Part shown: positions 41,801 to 56,800 of the stretch, one piece after another
Layout of the letters: every line of letters begins with the position of its first letter
Numbering within the stretch: the stretch's first letter is position 1
Origin: Cyclina sinensis
Taxonomy: Eukaryota; Mollusca; Bivalvia; Venerida; Veneridae
Direction of reading: 5' to 3'
NCBI GenBank assembly: GCA_012932295.1
Contig: JAAONU010000009.1
Span: 6,622,203 to 6,686,202 of the forward strand
Length of the DNA stretch: 64,000 bases
The notes under the pieces: model-generated
Told to the model about the DNA's origin: nothing
The model's database searches: none
What the model saw: only the letters and a program-made list of their open reading frames with translations
Made by a program: the position numbers and the translations under genes

Positions 41801-44800
41801 AGAATTATTTATGTTAACTCAAGTCAGTAAGATGAAATGCTTGTGAGCAAAGTATATGTATCGCCGCTTAAATCTATATTCAGATTTAATGCTGATGATG
41901 ACATAAATATAGGTCCAATATTCCAAAATTCTGATCAGTCAACAGCCCGTAAATTGCAACTTTGGCATGTTATATACGTTACGTATTTCCCCGTCCAGGA
42001 CCTCATTGCTAAATGCTGAATACGGGTCGCTAAAGCACAAAACTAACGACAAACAACAAAACACGGTCCGTAAATTGCAACTTTGGCATGTTATATACGT
42101 GACGTATTTCCCCGTTAAGGACCTGATTGCTAAATGCTGAATATGGAAAGATGCGCATACGGCTCGCTGATGCCCAAAGCTAACGACAAACAACAAAACA
42201 GACAAAAGTCCCGTCTTCCCGTAATAAGGGAAAAACATGTCTTCACAACCAGCCGAAATATTTATATGAGCAGAAAGGAAGGGCAATAAAGTCGAAAAAA
42301 TTGTGTTTTCAGTTTTTTTGCAGTGGTATATGTCGAACAGCTTGACTGACATAACAACTAGGCCTGTAATATTTTCACATACATTTTTTTTTGTTTCTTT
42401 CTTAGAATGCTTAACATGTATACTAGTTCAATGACATTTGTTTCTTTTTTCCCCCACCGTACTTAATATATCTAGCAACTGCAACTGAATCTCAATTATA
42501 TGAACAGGTGAAAAACACAGAAATTTTTTGTATGCAGTTTAGTCTCACAGGAGCGGTTGCACAGAAACCTACTAACACTAAAATGTTGACTACAGGCCAG
42601 GAATACCGACTTGTAGTGTTGAAAAATGAAGACAAGTTTTGTCTGATACGTTAACATAGCTAAACCACCAAAGCTTTCCTTTGCTATGCCGACTTTCCAG
42701 TGAGTTTTAAATTGTTTTAATCCATGATCATGAATCAGTCAGTATATCTTCTCATATTCATCGCTATTTCTTTTTCTTCTTTAATATTTTGACAAATTTT
42801 TAAAATTTCAAAATAAATCTGCAAAGATGTTTTCTTTTAACTCTCTTGGCTTTCGAAATGAAAGTATATAAGAGGAAGCCGTTGTAACATTTTTTTTTCA
42901 AGCTGTCTTTAAATAGGGCAATATATTTCGACCAAGAAACTCCAGCTGCTCCGAACTTGGATAGGAGACAGAAACTGAAGGTTACCTACTTCACAGAGTG
43001 GACATCATATCACGTCGCCACGAAACCTACCTGGCAGGTAAAGAGTACAAATACCGTACAAAAACTTCACTACAAAATACCTCTTCTTCATGTCTTGATG
43101 TAAGCTTACAGGCATCATAGTGACGTATTTAGAATTACTCTTTGCCGTTCATTATTGTCTAAACAATGTCTTCATGGAAGAAAAATAGTAGTTGCTTTTG
43201 ACTCAAAAGGCGTCCTCCAAGGCTATTAGGCTGAAGCATTAATTGTAAACACAACGAGAGAATGCAGTTATATCACTAATGGAAAACTGATGAGCCTTTT
43301 GGCTTTCTATCAGAGCAATGCTTGTAATGGCTAACCACCTGCCCTGACACGCTGAAGATATATCTATTTATAACTCACAATGAAGAACATATGGCGGGGG
43401 TGGTTTTATAGGTAAACACATGTAGCACAGTGCCTCGGGGAAAAACAGAGTAAACATCTACCAAGTGATAGTAAACAATCATTGTAGTAGTGTCTCTAGA
43501 CATGCAAAATCAAGGTTAAAAAATATGCCAAGCAATTGCACGTTTTCACAAAACTTTGGTTTGAAAATATTAATGCAGAAAATGTTTGATCAAATTAAAA
43601 CGCCCTAGGAAGCTGGTACAAATGGTATGTTTTACACTATAGAAGAGAAATGTAAAGATAGTACTAAATTTTAAAAATATTGGTTAAAAGATCAAATATC
43701 TGTTGCAGATAATTTAAGCACAATTTCTCGGACTACATTTAGATGCAGAGATATGTAAAATCAGAAATGTGTAAAACATATTTCGAAAAAGAAATGAACA
43801 AGATCAATACGGTTATGATATGAATAATAGTTATATTCCGTTTAATTGGTGTCTTTTACAACACAGTTGTCTTATCGGTGTTTTTATACAATTTGCATAT
43901 AAAGATATCTTGAAAAGAAACCCAGATAATATTGCTGTTTCTCTTCATTCCAAGTGTGCCCTCTGCATATAGTAAACTACTTTTGTGTCCAAACATACTG
44001 CTAAATCGACAAGGGAATCGTTTAAATATTAATCAGGCGATCTTTTCATTGTCAACAAAGTTATCATCTTAAAACCCAATTTTCTCGGACACTCTCAAGC
44101 ACATTCTCTCTTACAAGCAATGCTATAATGGTGACAAGTCCTTAAACCGTCTTCAACTGCTGCATCTATGTTCTGGGTTCATTTCATTGTTTTTTTTGTT
44201 CATTTCTCAACCCTAAAATAAACGTTAAATATTTAAATGTTTGAATGTTTTAGAATATCAACAGGTATATTTGTGATAGCTTTAATTCAAAGCATTCAGT
44301 TTTCGTTTTAACAGATGTGCACTAGGTTTAGAAAATAATCCTTCTACTTTCTGGGTTCGTAACAAAACGCTATTTTTATTCATTTCTCAATAATAAAATT
44401 ACGACTTAAAGATGTCATCTACCTGGTTAAAGAAGCTGTTACAACTTTACATTATGGTAAAATAAAAACACCAAATATTAATATTTAGTCTGGTTATATT
44501 TAATTATTGGTGTTTACAGGCAACGCATTGAAACCTAGCAATCAATTACCATCATTTGCCTAATCAAGAAACATAATGGTTTAATATGAAAAAAAAATCG
44601 TTGAATCGAATGACTTTGTTTTAGTCTTTTACAAAAGTTTAGCATTTTTAAAAGTTTAGTTTTGGTAGAAATAATTTCATCCAAATTTCATATCATATCT
44701 CCCAAACTATGTGTGACGTACTAATAAAAGCACTCTTTCTAAACAAAATGTAACAAATGGTGTAACCCGATTCTGCTCTTATGATGTATTTATGCTCCTC

Positions 44801-47800
44801 CAATTTAAAAGTGTTAAAAGTCAGGAGACAGTTATCTGGTATTGCAAATTTCGATATGAAGGTGTAGGACACAAATTTCAGTTTCGTCTACCCAAATGAG
44901 TTACTGCGAATTGGGATTACAGCATCCATAAACTAGAAGAACAGTCAATAATAAAGCAACGACCTTATCACTTCGGTTGACGCGCAGTGATATGGCAATT
45001 CAAAACTAAAAATGTAGTGCCCTAATAACGTTTGTGAACTTGTGAAAACTAATGACAACAGGCGTTATTTAAGGAAACATATTGTAGCTTAGTGTTTCTG
45101 ACCCGTTGGAATACTATTATCATGTTGTACAGCATGTTGTAAATATCTTGAAAAGGAACAAATATGCATGTACAAAAGTGTCAGAAACATTGCCATTATG
45201 ACAATTTCTCTAAATGTGTAAGCTTTCTCAAAAACACGTTTTCTTTCTCAGAAAGGTAGAAATATGTGGTTTGATAGTACCTGTAGTTATAATGACCACG
45301 AGTGTGTTCCATACACAAGCTGTAATGACGAAATGCTTTTTCAGTTACTGTAACTTGTTTATTGTGATTTATCTACTTACTTTTATTGTTTGGCAAGCAT
45401 AAACATATGTAACGATAAACCTCTTGTGTTTGTAGATGATAAAATGATCGTGTTTCATTATCACTTGAATGAGGTTGTAAGTATCAACACTTTGACGGAT
45501 GAGAACAAAATATTTACACTGCTTCAGACAAAAGAAAAGAAAATGAAAATAGGGAGACAGACAATCATGTATTCTAACGGATAACAGAAAAAAGACAATA
45601 GAAATATACGGTTAAAGTCAGAACGAACAACTAACAGATTTAACAAACATTACAGACAAACAGACAAAATAAACTATCAAACAAACAAACAAACAAATAC
45701 ACTACCTTGGGATGATAGTGCCTTACGTCAGTTTCGAAAATGATACTATGAAGATTACACGCACTTCCACATATTAACTGTTGTTGCATTTTGAACAACA
45801 TCACATACATGGATAATTTCTTGTCTGCTACACCAAACTGACAACTGCATTTCTCTGTCTTTCACGCAGTTGCTGTTGTACAATACGCATCAAATTTCCC
45901 CACTTTGCAATCAGTAATTCGTAGAATCACTTACTTTTGTACACAATATCGTTATAACGTAGGCACAAAGACTTAATCGGATTGCATTTGAAAATATTCG
46001 TCTAGAACCTAGTGAAATATACCATTTTCTCAGATATTACGACAGATATTAATCTTAATAATTCTGCAAAACTTCTTTTTTCATTTTATTAGCCTTGGTT
46101 TATGTTAAACCTAAAGGCATTAACATGGCTGAGACGATGGATTACATATTCACTATATAAATACTCATTACAACCGTGCTATATTCAGCAACATATCAGA
46201 GTAAAGCAAGACTAGAAAGCACAGCTCAAGATATCTAAATATTCTACACTGTAACTAAAAAGTAAACCTCCCTTGAAATAAGTAAAACACCTATATCCGA
46301 TTCTTACACAGCACACAATAGCACTTTTTTATGTTTTTATTACAGTACACTTCAAGTAAAACACACCCTGTATTCAAACATATAAGACTTGTCTCGAAAT
46401 GTTTCCAGCAATACATCTGCACCCGTTATACAACTTGCTATAACATATGTTCTTCGTTTACACTCAACCTGGCAAATACACAAGAAACGACATTTACACT
46501 TAAAACTACGCGAGCATCCAAAAATTGTTTTTTTGCCACCACGATCAGCTGATATAACTGGCTTCTCCCCCAAGACAAATTATTTCAAACTATTCAACAC
46601 TACAGTTTATCAAAAAATGAACTTGTTATCATTGAAACTGGATAAAACCAGTCACCATTTACAAGCTTTTTTATTTAAAATTAACTATTTGAATAGCTAA
46701 GTTGGGAACAAGTTAAGATGGTCATTTGACATGATCCCAAAGGTGTTCAGACCGATTAGGGTGTGCCTTTGTAACAAAGGCATAAATAAATGCCGCAATC
46801 AGGCCAATGTTTTCTCACATGCTAAGTCATTGTGACGTGTATCCGGTACTGATAACTTTTGGGATCATGTCAAATGACCTAAGTCATTGTGACGTGTATC
46901 CGGTACTGATAACTGATAAAAAAAATAGAGCGCTCCACTTTTCTCAGAGGTGGATAGTTAATTATAAGTTCATATAAATATAAGCAAATTGGCCTATATC
47001 GTTCATTTGAGTAATGGGATATGTATAAAAAGGTCTCACTAATTTGTTGACGAGAAGAAATTACACCAACAAGTAAAGGTATTGAAAGTTTAGAGTGATT
47101 ATGGACAAAAACATTAAGTTAGAAAATGCGAACAGCTGTGATAACATTAATATCAGGGTTATCTGCCCTGCTGAAATGCATTCTAATTTTGATATTGAAC
47201 AGGTTTTCCATGTTTGAAGAGAATTTTTGAGGAATCGACCGATAACCAAGGAATTTTAACTCGAAAAGGGGCATACATATATCAAAAGGTTACCTGCCAT
47301 TTTGAAATGCATTTAAATTTTGATAGTGATCAGGTATTCCAAGTTTAACGTGACTTTATTTAATATTTTTGTGAAGTAATTTCTAAGTCTAAAAAAGGGG
47401 TATTACTTTGCAAAAATAAATTTGAGGGTTTACTGCCCTTTTAAAATAGTGTCACATTCTGACAGTTTACAAATATTCCAAATACAAAGTAAATAGCTTT
47501 GATAGTTTCTGGGAAATGGACTTATACAAACAGATTAACGACAGCCGACGCTGACGAGAGGATCATGACAAAAGCTCCACTTTTTTTCTTACAAAAGTAA
47601 AGCTAAAAACACTAAAGACAGTTTGAAGAATACCTTTCCTTAAACGCTTAGACGCATTTATCAGTACATAATATAAACTTCTATGTATATTGTAAAAGTA
47701 CCTCACTGTCTTCAGAACTGTCGCATCTAGCACTGTATAAATTATTACAGATGCAAACAATTTGCTTTGCAGATGAGCAAAAATCCTTGATTCAAAACAA

Positions 47801-50800
47801 CTGTTCTTAAACATCCACGTCACATTCCATTTACTTTCTGATTTTAGAAATTGCGTATATGTTATATTTCATGAGTGCGCTTGTCATGGTCGTCAACAAC
47901 ACGCGCAGTTTTGGTCCATTTTATAAATACATACAGAGATCTTCGACTGAAGAAAGACTCACATATATGAGGTTTTCTTTCTTGAAATAAAAATAGCATA
48001 CAATTCACAACAAAACGAACAAAAACCAATTTTACACATTTAAACCAAAAAGTGAAAAGACACCATATATGTATCATATAATACTAAATATAATATCTGG
48101 AAGTTATTATTAACTTCAAGAGAAAAGGGTTTCTCTAATATGTATTGCCTGTAATTTTAATATGTGTGCTTTTTCTAGTCTAGAAGGTCCTAACTGTGTT
48201 TGCTTTTTCAGGTATGTTTGGCAAGGTCCACAAAAAATAAAATAAGATTAAAACTTTCCAACCATCAAGATGCAAATGTAGAAATTTTAAGAATTCTGTT
48301 TTTTTTTTTTTCTTCAAACTTTATCAATATAACGGTAGGAATCGAATCATTACTCGTTGTTAAGTTGTCCGACAAATATAAGTACAACAGATAAACTGAA
48401 GGCATTTCAATTAGTATTTATAAAGTTAGTTGTACAATTTGGTGTTGGGCAGTGATTTATTGTATTTATTACAAATGAACACTTCTTACGGTCTAAATTT
48501 CTAAACATATTTTCTTCTTAGAATCCATCAATAAGTTTTAACTGTTTAGAGAATAAGCAGTTATACTTTGGTATACTATTGATATTCGTCAGTGACCGAG
48601 GTTAATATTCACCCTAAATAGATGCTCTATGGATAAGTGTTTTAGAATGTCAATAGGTATTGCTATGTGTTATAGCTTAACAAACATAAAACAACAGATG
48701 TATTGAGTTTTAACAGATGTGCACTTGGAGAACTTGTGCACGTTTACAAAAAATCTTTGAAGCTATACAACTCTATATCTTTATGACTTTCGAAGGCAAC
48801 ACAGACAAACTTACTGGATTGCAACAATTGCAACAAAGGACAAGTTTAATGACTTATAAGTAACGAAGGTGTTTCTTAGATATTAAGCAAGTGCTAAATT
48901 AGACGGATGAAGTACATAGAAACAGTGGTAATCAGGCTACAAATGGAAAAATTCCAGTTACATATCAAAAAAGTATGCCAGCCTTTGACGATATGTTAAG
49001 TACTATTCGTCACATCTGTCAGCAATAAATATGATTCCAATGGAAGATTAAAGAGAAGCAGAAAGTCACAAAGTAAATGCTAAACCAGAAGGTAATAAAA
49101 ATATATAAGACAATGGGCAATTCTCACCTACTAGATAATAAAGATGAAACAATTTAGAATGATGAAATACTAAATGATAAACTTTAAGTTGAAATAATTT
49201 AGAGTAATGAAGTATTAAATGAAAAAGGTGAAAAAATCTGGAGTAATGAAGTACTAAATGATAAAGGTGAAATAATTTGGAGTAATGAAGTACTAAATGA
49301 TAAAGGTAAAATAATTTGGAGTAATGAAGTATTAAATGATAAAGTTGAAATAATTTGGAGTAATGAAGTACTAAATGATAAAGTTGAAATAATTTGGAGT
49401 AATGAAGTACTAAATGATAAAGTTGAACTAACTTGGAGTAATGAAGTACTAAATGATAAAGTTGAAATAATTTGGAGTAATGAAGTACTAAATGAAAAAA
49501 GTGAAAAAATCTGGAGTAATGAAGTACTAAAGGATAAAGGTGAAATAATCCAGAATATGAAATACTAAATGATAAAGTTGAAATAATTAATATTAATGAA
49601 ATACTAAATGATAAAGGTGAAATAATTTGGAGTAATGACGTACTAAATGATAAAGGTGAAATAATTTGGAGTAATGAAGTACTAAATGATAAAATTGAAA
49701 AAATTTGGAGTAATTAAGTACTAAATGATAAAGTTGAACTAACTTGGAGTAATGAAGTACTAAATGATAAAGGTAAAATAATTTGGAGTAATGAAGTACC
49801 AAATGATAAAGTTGAAATAATTTGGAGTAATGAAGTACTAAATGATAAAGTTGAAATAATTTGGAGTAATGAAGTACTAAATGATAAAGTTGAACTAACT
49901 TGGAGTAATGAAGTACTAAATGATAAAGTTGAAATAATTTGGAGTAATGAAGTACTAAATGAAAAAAGTGAAAAAATCTGGAGTAATGAAGTACTAAAGG
50001 ATAAAGGTGAAATAATCCAGAATATGAAATACTAAATGATAAAGTTGAAATAATTAATATTAATGAAATACTAAATGATAAAGGTGAAATAATTTGGAGT
50101 AATGACGTACTAAATGATAAAGGTGAAATAATTTGGAGTAATGAAGTACTAAATGATAAAATTGAAAAAATTTGGAGTAATTAAGTACTAAATGATAAAG
50201 TTGAACTAACTTGGAGTAATGAAGTACTAAATGATAAAGTTGAAATAACTTGGAGTAATGAAGTACTAAATGAAAAAGGTGAAAAAATCTGGAGTAATGA
50301 AGTACTAAAGAATAAAGGTGAAATAATCCGGAGTTATGAAATACTAAATGATAAAGTTGAAATAATTAATATTAATGAAATACTAAATGATAAAGGTGAA
50401 ATAATTTGGAGTAATGACGTACTAAATGATAAAGGTGAAATAATTTGGAGTAATGAAGTACTAAATGATAAAGGTGAAATAATTTAGAGTAATGAAGTAC
50501 TAAATGATAAAGTTGAAATATTCCGGAGTTATGAAATACTAAATGATAAAGTTGAAATAATTAATATTAATGAAATACTAAATGATAAAGGTGAAATAAT
50601 TTGGAGTAATGACGTACTAAATGATAAAGGTGAAATAATTTAAAGTAATGAAGTACTAAATGATAAAGGTGAAATAATCTGGAGTAATGAAGTACTAAAT
50701 GATAAAGGTGAAAAAATTTGGAGTAATGAAGTACTAAATGATAAAGGTGAAATAATCTGGAGTAATGAAGTACTAAATGATAAAGGTGAAATAATCCGGA

Positions 50801-53800
50801 GTTATGAAATACTAAATGATAAAGTTGAAATAATTTGGAGTAATGACGTACTAAATGATAAAAGTGAAATAATTTGGAGTAATGAAGTACTAAATGATAA
50901 AGGTGAAATAATTTGGAGTAATGAAGTACTAAATGATAAAGTTGAACTAACTTGGAGTAATGAAGTACTAAATGATAAAGTTGAAATAATTTGGAGTAAT
51001 GAAGTACTAAATGAAAAAGGTGAAAAAATCTGGAGTAATGAAGTACTAAAGGATAAAGGTGAAATAATCCGGAGTTATGAAATACTAAATGATAAAGTTG
51101 AAATAATTAATATTAATGAAATACTAAATGATAAAGGTGAAATAATTTGGAGTAATGACATACTAAATGATAAAGGTGAAATAATTTGGAGTAATGAAGT
51201 ACTAAATGATAAAGGTGAAATAATTTGGAGTAATGAAGTACTAAATGATAAAGTTGAAATAATTTGGAGTAATGAAGTACTAAATGATAAAGTAGAACTA
51301 ATTTGGAGTGATGAAGTACTAAATGATAAAGTTGAACTAATTTGGAGTAATGAAGTACTAAATGATCAAGTTGAAATAATCTGGAGTAATGAAATACTAA
51401 ATGATAAGGTGAAATAATTCGGAGTAATGACGTACTAACAAATAACGGAATTCAGGTTAATGATGTCAAAGTTCTTGAAGAACTTATGTTTTCTAAGAAG
51501 TAAATCCTACAACATTAGATTATAACAGAATGGTAAAATCTCAGCTTTTCTGATGCACTAGATCAGACATTAAATCCTTAAACTGAATCAAATATGAAGC
51601 CTTATGATATTTATACACTGTTTATAACTGTCGTTTACATTTCAAGTAATTAAAATATTTGACTTATATCCGTAACTAAAGAAGTAACTCATTTTATGGC
51701 AACCTTTGCAATCGGCCTTGAGTCATACTCAAACAGGCATTTAATTTTCTTTGTCCTTAGTAAAACTACCTCGGTCATGTTAAACCAAATTGAAACTGAA
51801 TGGCTGAAACAGAAATCGCTGAAACAAAATAAAATGTTAAATAATTATAAATTTATTCATGGTTGTTGCTATTTTTAAATTTGGTCGGAAGTTATTTCTC
51901 TAAAACTACAATGATATAAAAAATAAGCAGAACGGAAGTTGCTAAAACTGAAAGATGTGTCACTTAATTAAAATTTGTTTACTCATGTATATTTCTATTT
52001 TTAGATATACGAACTTCATTTTCTCAAAATTATTGTTTCAGTTTTGTTTATTTTTGCAGGGCAATACACTTCCCAACTAATATGCACCTGCACACAGACT
52101 ATTTAGGACAAAGCTGTTTTAAAATCAGCACAATACTTACACAAAAGGTATAAAAATTTATAAATATATTTCAACATAATTATTTGAGAACAAATGTAAC
52201 AAAGCATTATTTTTTATTTTGCTCTTTGTTACAAAACAGTTGTCATAATACCGATAACAACCAATATAGAGTATATATAAATATATAAATGCACGTAAAA
52301 TTAAGTTATAACAGGCATCAATTGAGGAAACTGGAACACAATTAGAAAACCATCTTTTAAGATACACAAGTTTGTACTCGTCAAATCCTTCAAAGGTCAA
52401 CATCATAAAAAAAACCTAAAGTCAGGTAAGAAATATAAAACAAGTGAAAGATTTATGTCTGACTTATAGATTATAATAGTTCTAAAGACAATGAGTGGTT
52501 CTCACCTTAGAAAATGAGTTTTTTCTCGCCTCCCTGAGTTGAATAAAGTAGGTTCATAATTAGACTAATGGAGTACTCTGAGACAAAGGTACTTCGGTTA
52601 ATCCTAGGAAAATGTATGTGTGACTTGAGTGATTTGCACGTCTTTTCTGACGAGCAAGTGCTTTGTGTTTATTGTTTCTTGCTTAATGCAAGTCATGTGG
52701 AAAACGTTTTAACTTCAATTGCTCCGATAAGTTATTATAAATAATATTTTTTTGGTTTGTTTTACGCCTATCTCTTTTACTTCGATTGGAAAACCAGTTC
52801 ATACATATATTAAATAACATGCTTATAACATAATTATATGGAAACAATTGAATTATTTATTTTTCTTTTTTTGATTGATGAAATTCAATTGTATAATATC
52901 TTAATAGAGAAATTAAAATATTATGAAATGCTGACGTGTTGCTGATGGGATATTTAAAGATTCAACATTTTAGAATGAAAGACGACTTTCTTCCACTAGT
53001 GAACCCTTAGCTTGAAAGAGAAGTGAAAAAAGATAACCATCTCTTGCAAAAAATGGATCTGCACTTGAATACACTTTAATAAGACATAGTGTTTTTGGTA
53101 GACGGGTTTAAGTAAATAAATATTCTTGAAATCTCCGCAAAATATGTGTTTGTTCCAACCATATTTACGTAATATAATAACAACCGTAGGTTCAATACGT
53201 TGAGTAGATAAATGTCATAAAGGCAATAATAATGATCTTAAGTCACTAAGTGCTTCTCACCTCAATAATCAAAGAGTTAGGTGCAAGATAAGTCTACACT
53301 TGTACCTAAGTGTTAAAGTACAAAGCGTATGCATGATAAAAAAATCTAAATAACACGTTAGCATCACAAGTAAAAACAAGACATTGGTAAAACCAAATAA
53401 TGCTCCCCGAAGTATTTTTTGTTCAGAATGGCAGAAAAGTAAGAAATGTTCTATCAATGGTATTTCAATGACATGTGAAATTAAATACTTTTTCAAATGA
53501 AAGTAAGGATAATCATAATGAAACATTCGAGCATGTACAGTACAAAAAAAACACAATTGTAAGGACACTTGATTTATTGCAAAATTTACCTGCTACTTGT
53601 TTAATCTGTGAATGTTTGCCAGATTTTTTATAATCACAACAAGAGCTATCAAGAGCTTGGCTGGCAGGTGTAAAAGTAGACCTGTACTTCATATAATCAG
53701 TTGTTCCCCAGAATTCCAGCTGATAAGCCATTGATTTATCTATCGACCGGGGTTGCTATATAAAGTTTTATAAAAGGAGATAATAAAAAAACTAACTGAT

Positions 53801-56800
53801 GTAAAGTGATAGTTCTTTAACACGGCACTTCCTCTCATTGGTTGTTATAACTGTGTGAAGTTTTATTCAATTTCCTTCAATACTTTTCAAGTTATTTTCC
53901 TAACAAGCATTATAAGGTATTATAAAGGGAGATAATTAAAAAAACTAAGAAATGAAGAGTGATGTTTTTTAACACAACACTTCCTGTCACTAGCCTCTAT
54001 AACTGTGTGAAGGTATAATGAGATATCAGTGATACTTTAGAAGTAATACTCCAGACAAGCATTATTTAACTTTTATAATTATCATTAACGGACATAATTA
54101 AAAAATTAAGCAAGGCAGAATTAAGGTTCATAAATACTGCATATCCTCTCACTGTTCTCTACAATTGTGTGAAGTTTTAATAAAATTCCTTAAAAGGTTT
54201 TGAAGTTATTCTCCGGACAAGCATAATTAGGTACCAATAAGGGAGATAATTCATAAACTTATTAATTCAGTGTTATTGTTCTTTGACACTACACTTCCTC
54301 TCACTTGTCTCTATAACTGTGTGGAGCTTCAGTGAGATATCATAAAGATCAACTGACATGCAGATGGTTGCGACACACTTGACTCTTTATAGAGAACATT
54401 TGTATCTATGTGATTATTTCAAACTATTTGCATGTGCCACGGAGTAACAAAGCGGGCACGAACGAAGAGGATGGCATTTACATTTAATTATTTTAAGAAT
54501 GACTGTGACCTTGACCTTTTAAACCCAGTTTTTCCTTATGACACATTAACTTAATGTGATCAACATTTATTGCAAGTTGTATCACAATTCGATAAAAATA
54601 TAGCAGATTAACAGAGCGAAAACAAAACAACTTAATAAATACGGATATATTGGCAGACGGACGGCCAGACAGACAACACGATTACTATTTAGAGTGATAA
54701 TTGTATGTCCTCCTTCGGGACATAAACATTTCTTCTTAATTTAAAAAAAAATACTACTAGTATTGGTTGCAAATACAACTTAATAATCATTGTTTTATTA
54801 CTATTAAAATACACTCAAATCGAGTACATGTTTCGTTTTGACATAAAACAGACCGACAAAAACTAATACATTTGCTCACAGGAGGTAATGTTAAAAAAAG
54901 AAAAATCAAATTGACTCATTTTATATGTTGACCAGTCACGGTCCACTTATGCTCAGCTAGTCTAGATCGAGAAGACAAATCAACATTGTGGCGAATGAAA
55001 ACAAATAAATCATTTTACAGAGTAATTTATGTTAATGGATGTTTCTCGTAACATATCTAAAACCTTGAACTAGGTCAAGGTCATAGATGGTATGTTAATA
55101 GACATTCTTGTACGTCACACCTGAATAACAGTTAACATGACATAAATCATAATTCGAAAACTTGATGTGTATAATACGAATGAGTAGAAAATAACTAACT
55201 GATAACAGACGCGAGGCAATGGAAAACCTCTCAAGACGTAAGAACCGCTTAATAGTCTATTTCTTTTCAACCTCGGACTAGCTAAAATCTATATCTCCTA
55301 ACCATTGGACAAGCTAATAATGTACGTCTGTGTTTCACTTAACCTACGTAGGTCCATTATGTAATTACAACCAGACGTTTTAGTTCAAATACCTCGTAAC
55401 AACATTGAATATTTAAGTTTTTTAACATCGAGTGTATCAGCTTTGTAACATTAAATGCATTTGTTTTTCTTAAAAGGACATATTTTAAATTTACCGCTGA
55501 CATTCGGCGTATGAATTTAATAGACATATTTTCCTTCAAACAAAAATATCTGACAAATTCAAGTTTTTTTACTTAGGTCAGACATTTACTAGGAAAGTAC
55601 TTAATAATCCACTGTTCCCTTAAAACTGTACAACAACCCTCTATGTATAGATTAATATTTAAGTTTTCAATTTACCAGTTGTACTTAGAAATTTTGACTG
55701 ACACCAAGACATTGGGTAATAATTTGCACAAAATCAATCACGCTGATTTAAAGAAAAAAAATGTTATTCGTCCAAAACAAGTTTGTTTTTATTACTTCAT
55801 ATAAAACTGAATACTGTTGACTTCTTTAATTTTAAGTATCGGTTTTACTGTTTTCCAAAGACTGTTTCATACCATAAAAATAAAATAGAATTCACAATTC
55901 CTACAGGCATCTTACTACGACACTATTGTTTTTACGAAGAATAATGCTTTTTAACGAAATTAGACTTCATAATACAGTAAAAGAAGGAAAAGAACTGATA
56001 GTTCTTTAAAACGAAATAAAATAGATATATCATCTTAGAAATTTTATATTCTAAATGTAAATCTGAAACGTATCGACTACGTCAAAACGTGAGGAATCAT
56101 TCACATTTCTGTTACTTTTTCTTTTTTTAATATTATTTCAAACTGTATGTCATGGCTATAAATTTGTCTTATATAATTGAAACTAGACAATATTTCTCTT
56201 CTCGTAAAACAAAAACAAAAAACAAAAACAAACATCAAGTGTCCATTTAAGAATCATGTTCAGTTTTGCTATCTGAAGGTGGGTAATCTAAGACAGAGAT
56301 AAAACTAGCGACGGCCTCCAACAAAAGATCTTAAGCGTTATGGTTGGCTTCGCACCTTTTTTGACATGCAACATCTGAAAACTGCATTAGGAAATCCTGC
56401 ACAGAGGTGGTCTTTATTGGATGCATTGTATTTTTCTCTAACAGGTGGGAATTCTGGACACAGGTATACTAATAACTGACAGCTTAGGAACGCCAAAAAA
56501 ATACACAAATTACAAATTACGGAATTTTTGACACACTTCCTAAAGAAACAGTACTAAACGACTAATATTTACCTTTTCAGCTTATTTGACTTAAGCAGCA
56601 TATAACATGTTAAAATATTTAAGTACATGTCAGTGATATTCATTACTTTTGGGTAGACATATCTCGAATATAGTGCCAAAGAGTAAGTAACCTATCCGTC
56701 TGTATGGCTGGTTAAAAGGTCGAACAAACATTCATCAGTATGCACGTGTATGCTGCCAATTGTGAAATGGTTGTGTCAGTAAGTGTTCTGTTATTCTTAT

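Larger units (their letters stand above)
44246..48730. repeat. Pair of related dispersed copies (44246-44332 and 48640-48730)
   Basis: Both copies contain tgttttagaatRtcaaYagg near the start and tttaacagatgtgcact near the end, same orientation. Only the two end blocks are repeats; the DNA between is unrelated. Confidence 0.5.

Noticed and set aside
49593..49802. Repetitive ORF with LVLHYSKLFHLYH-type units
   Set aside because: Product of the 39-bp array, whose length is a multiple of three.
52061..52147. Possible plus-strand exon after tttatttttgcag, with a start like that of 42917 (GGCAATAYAYTTC)
   Set aside because: The similarity covers only about a dozen bases and the donor is poor (GTATAA).
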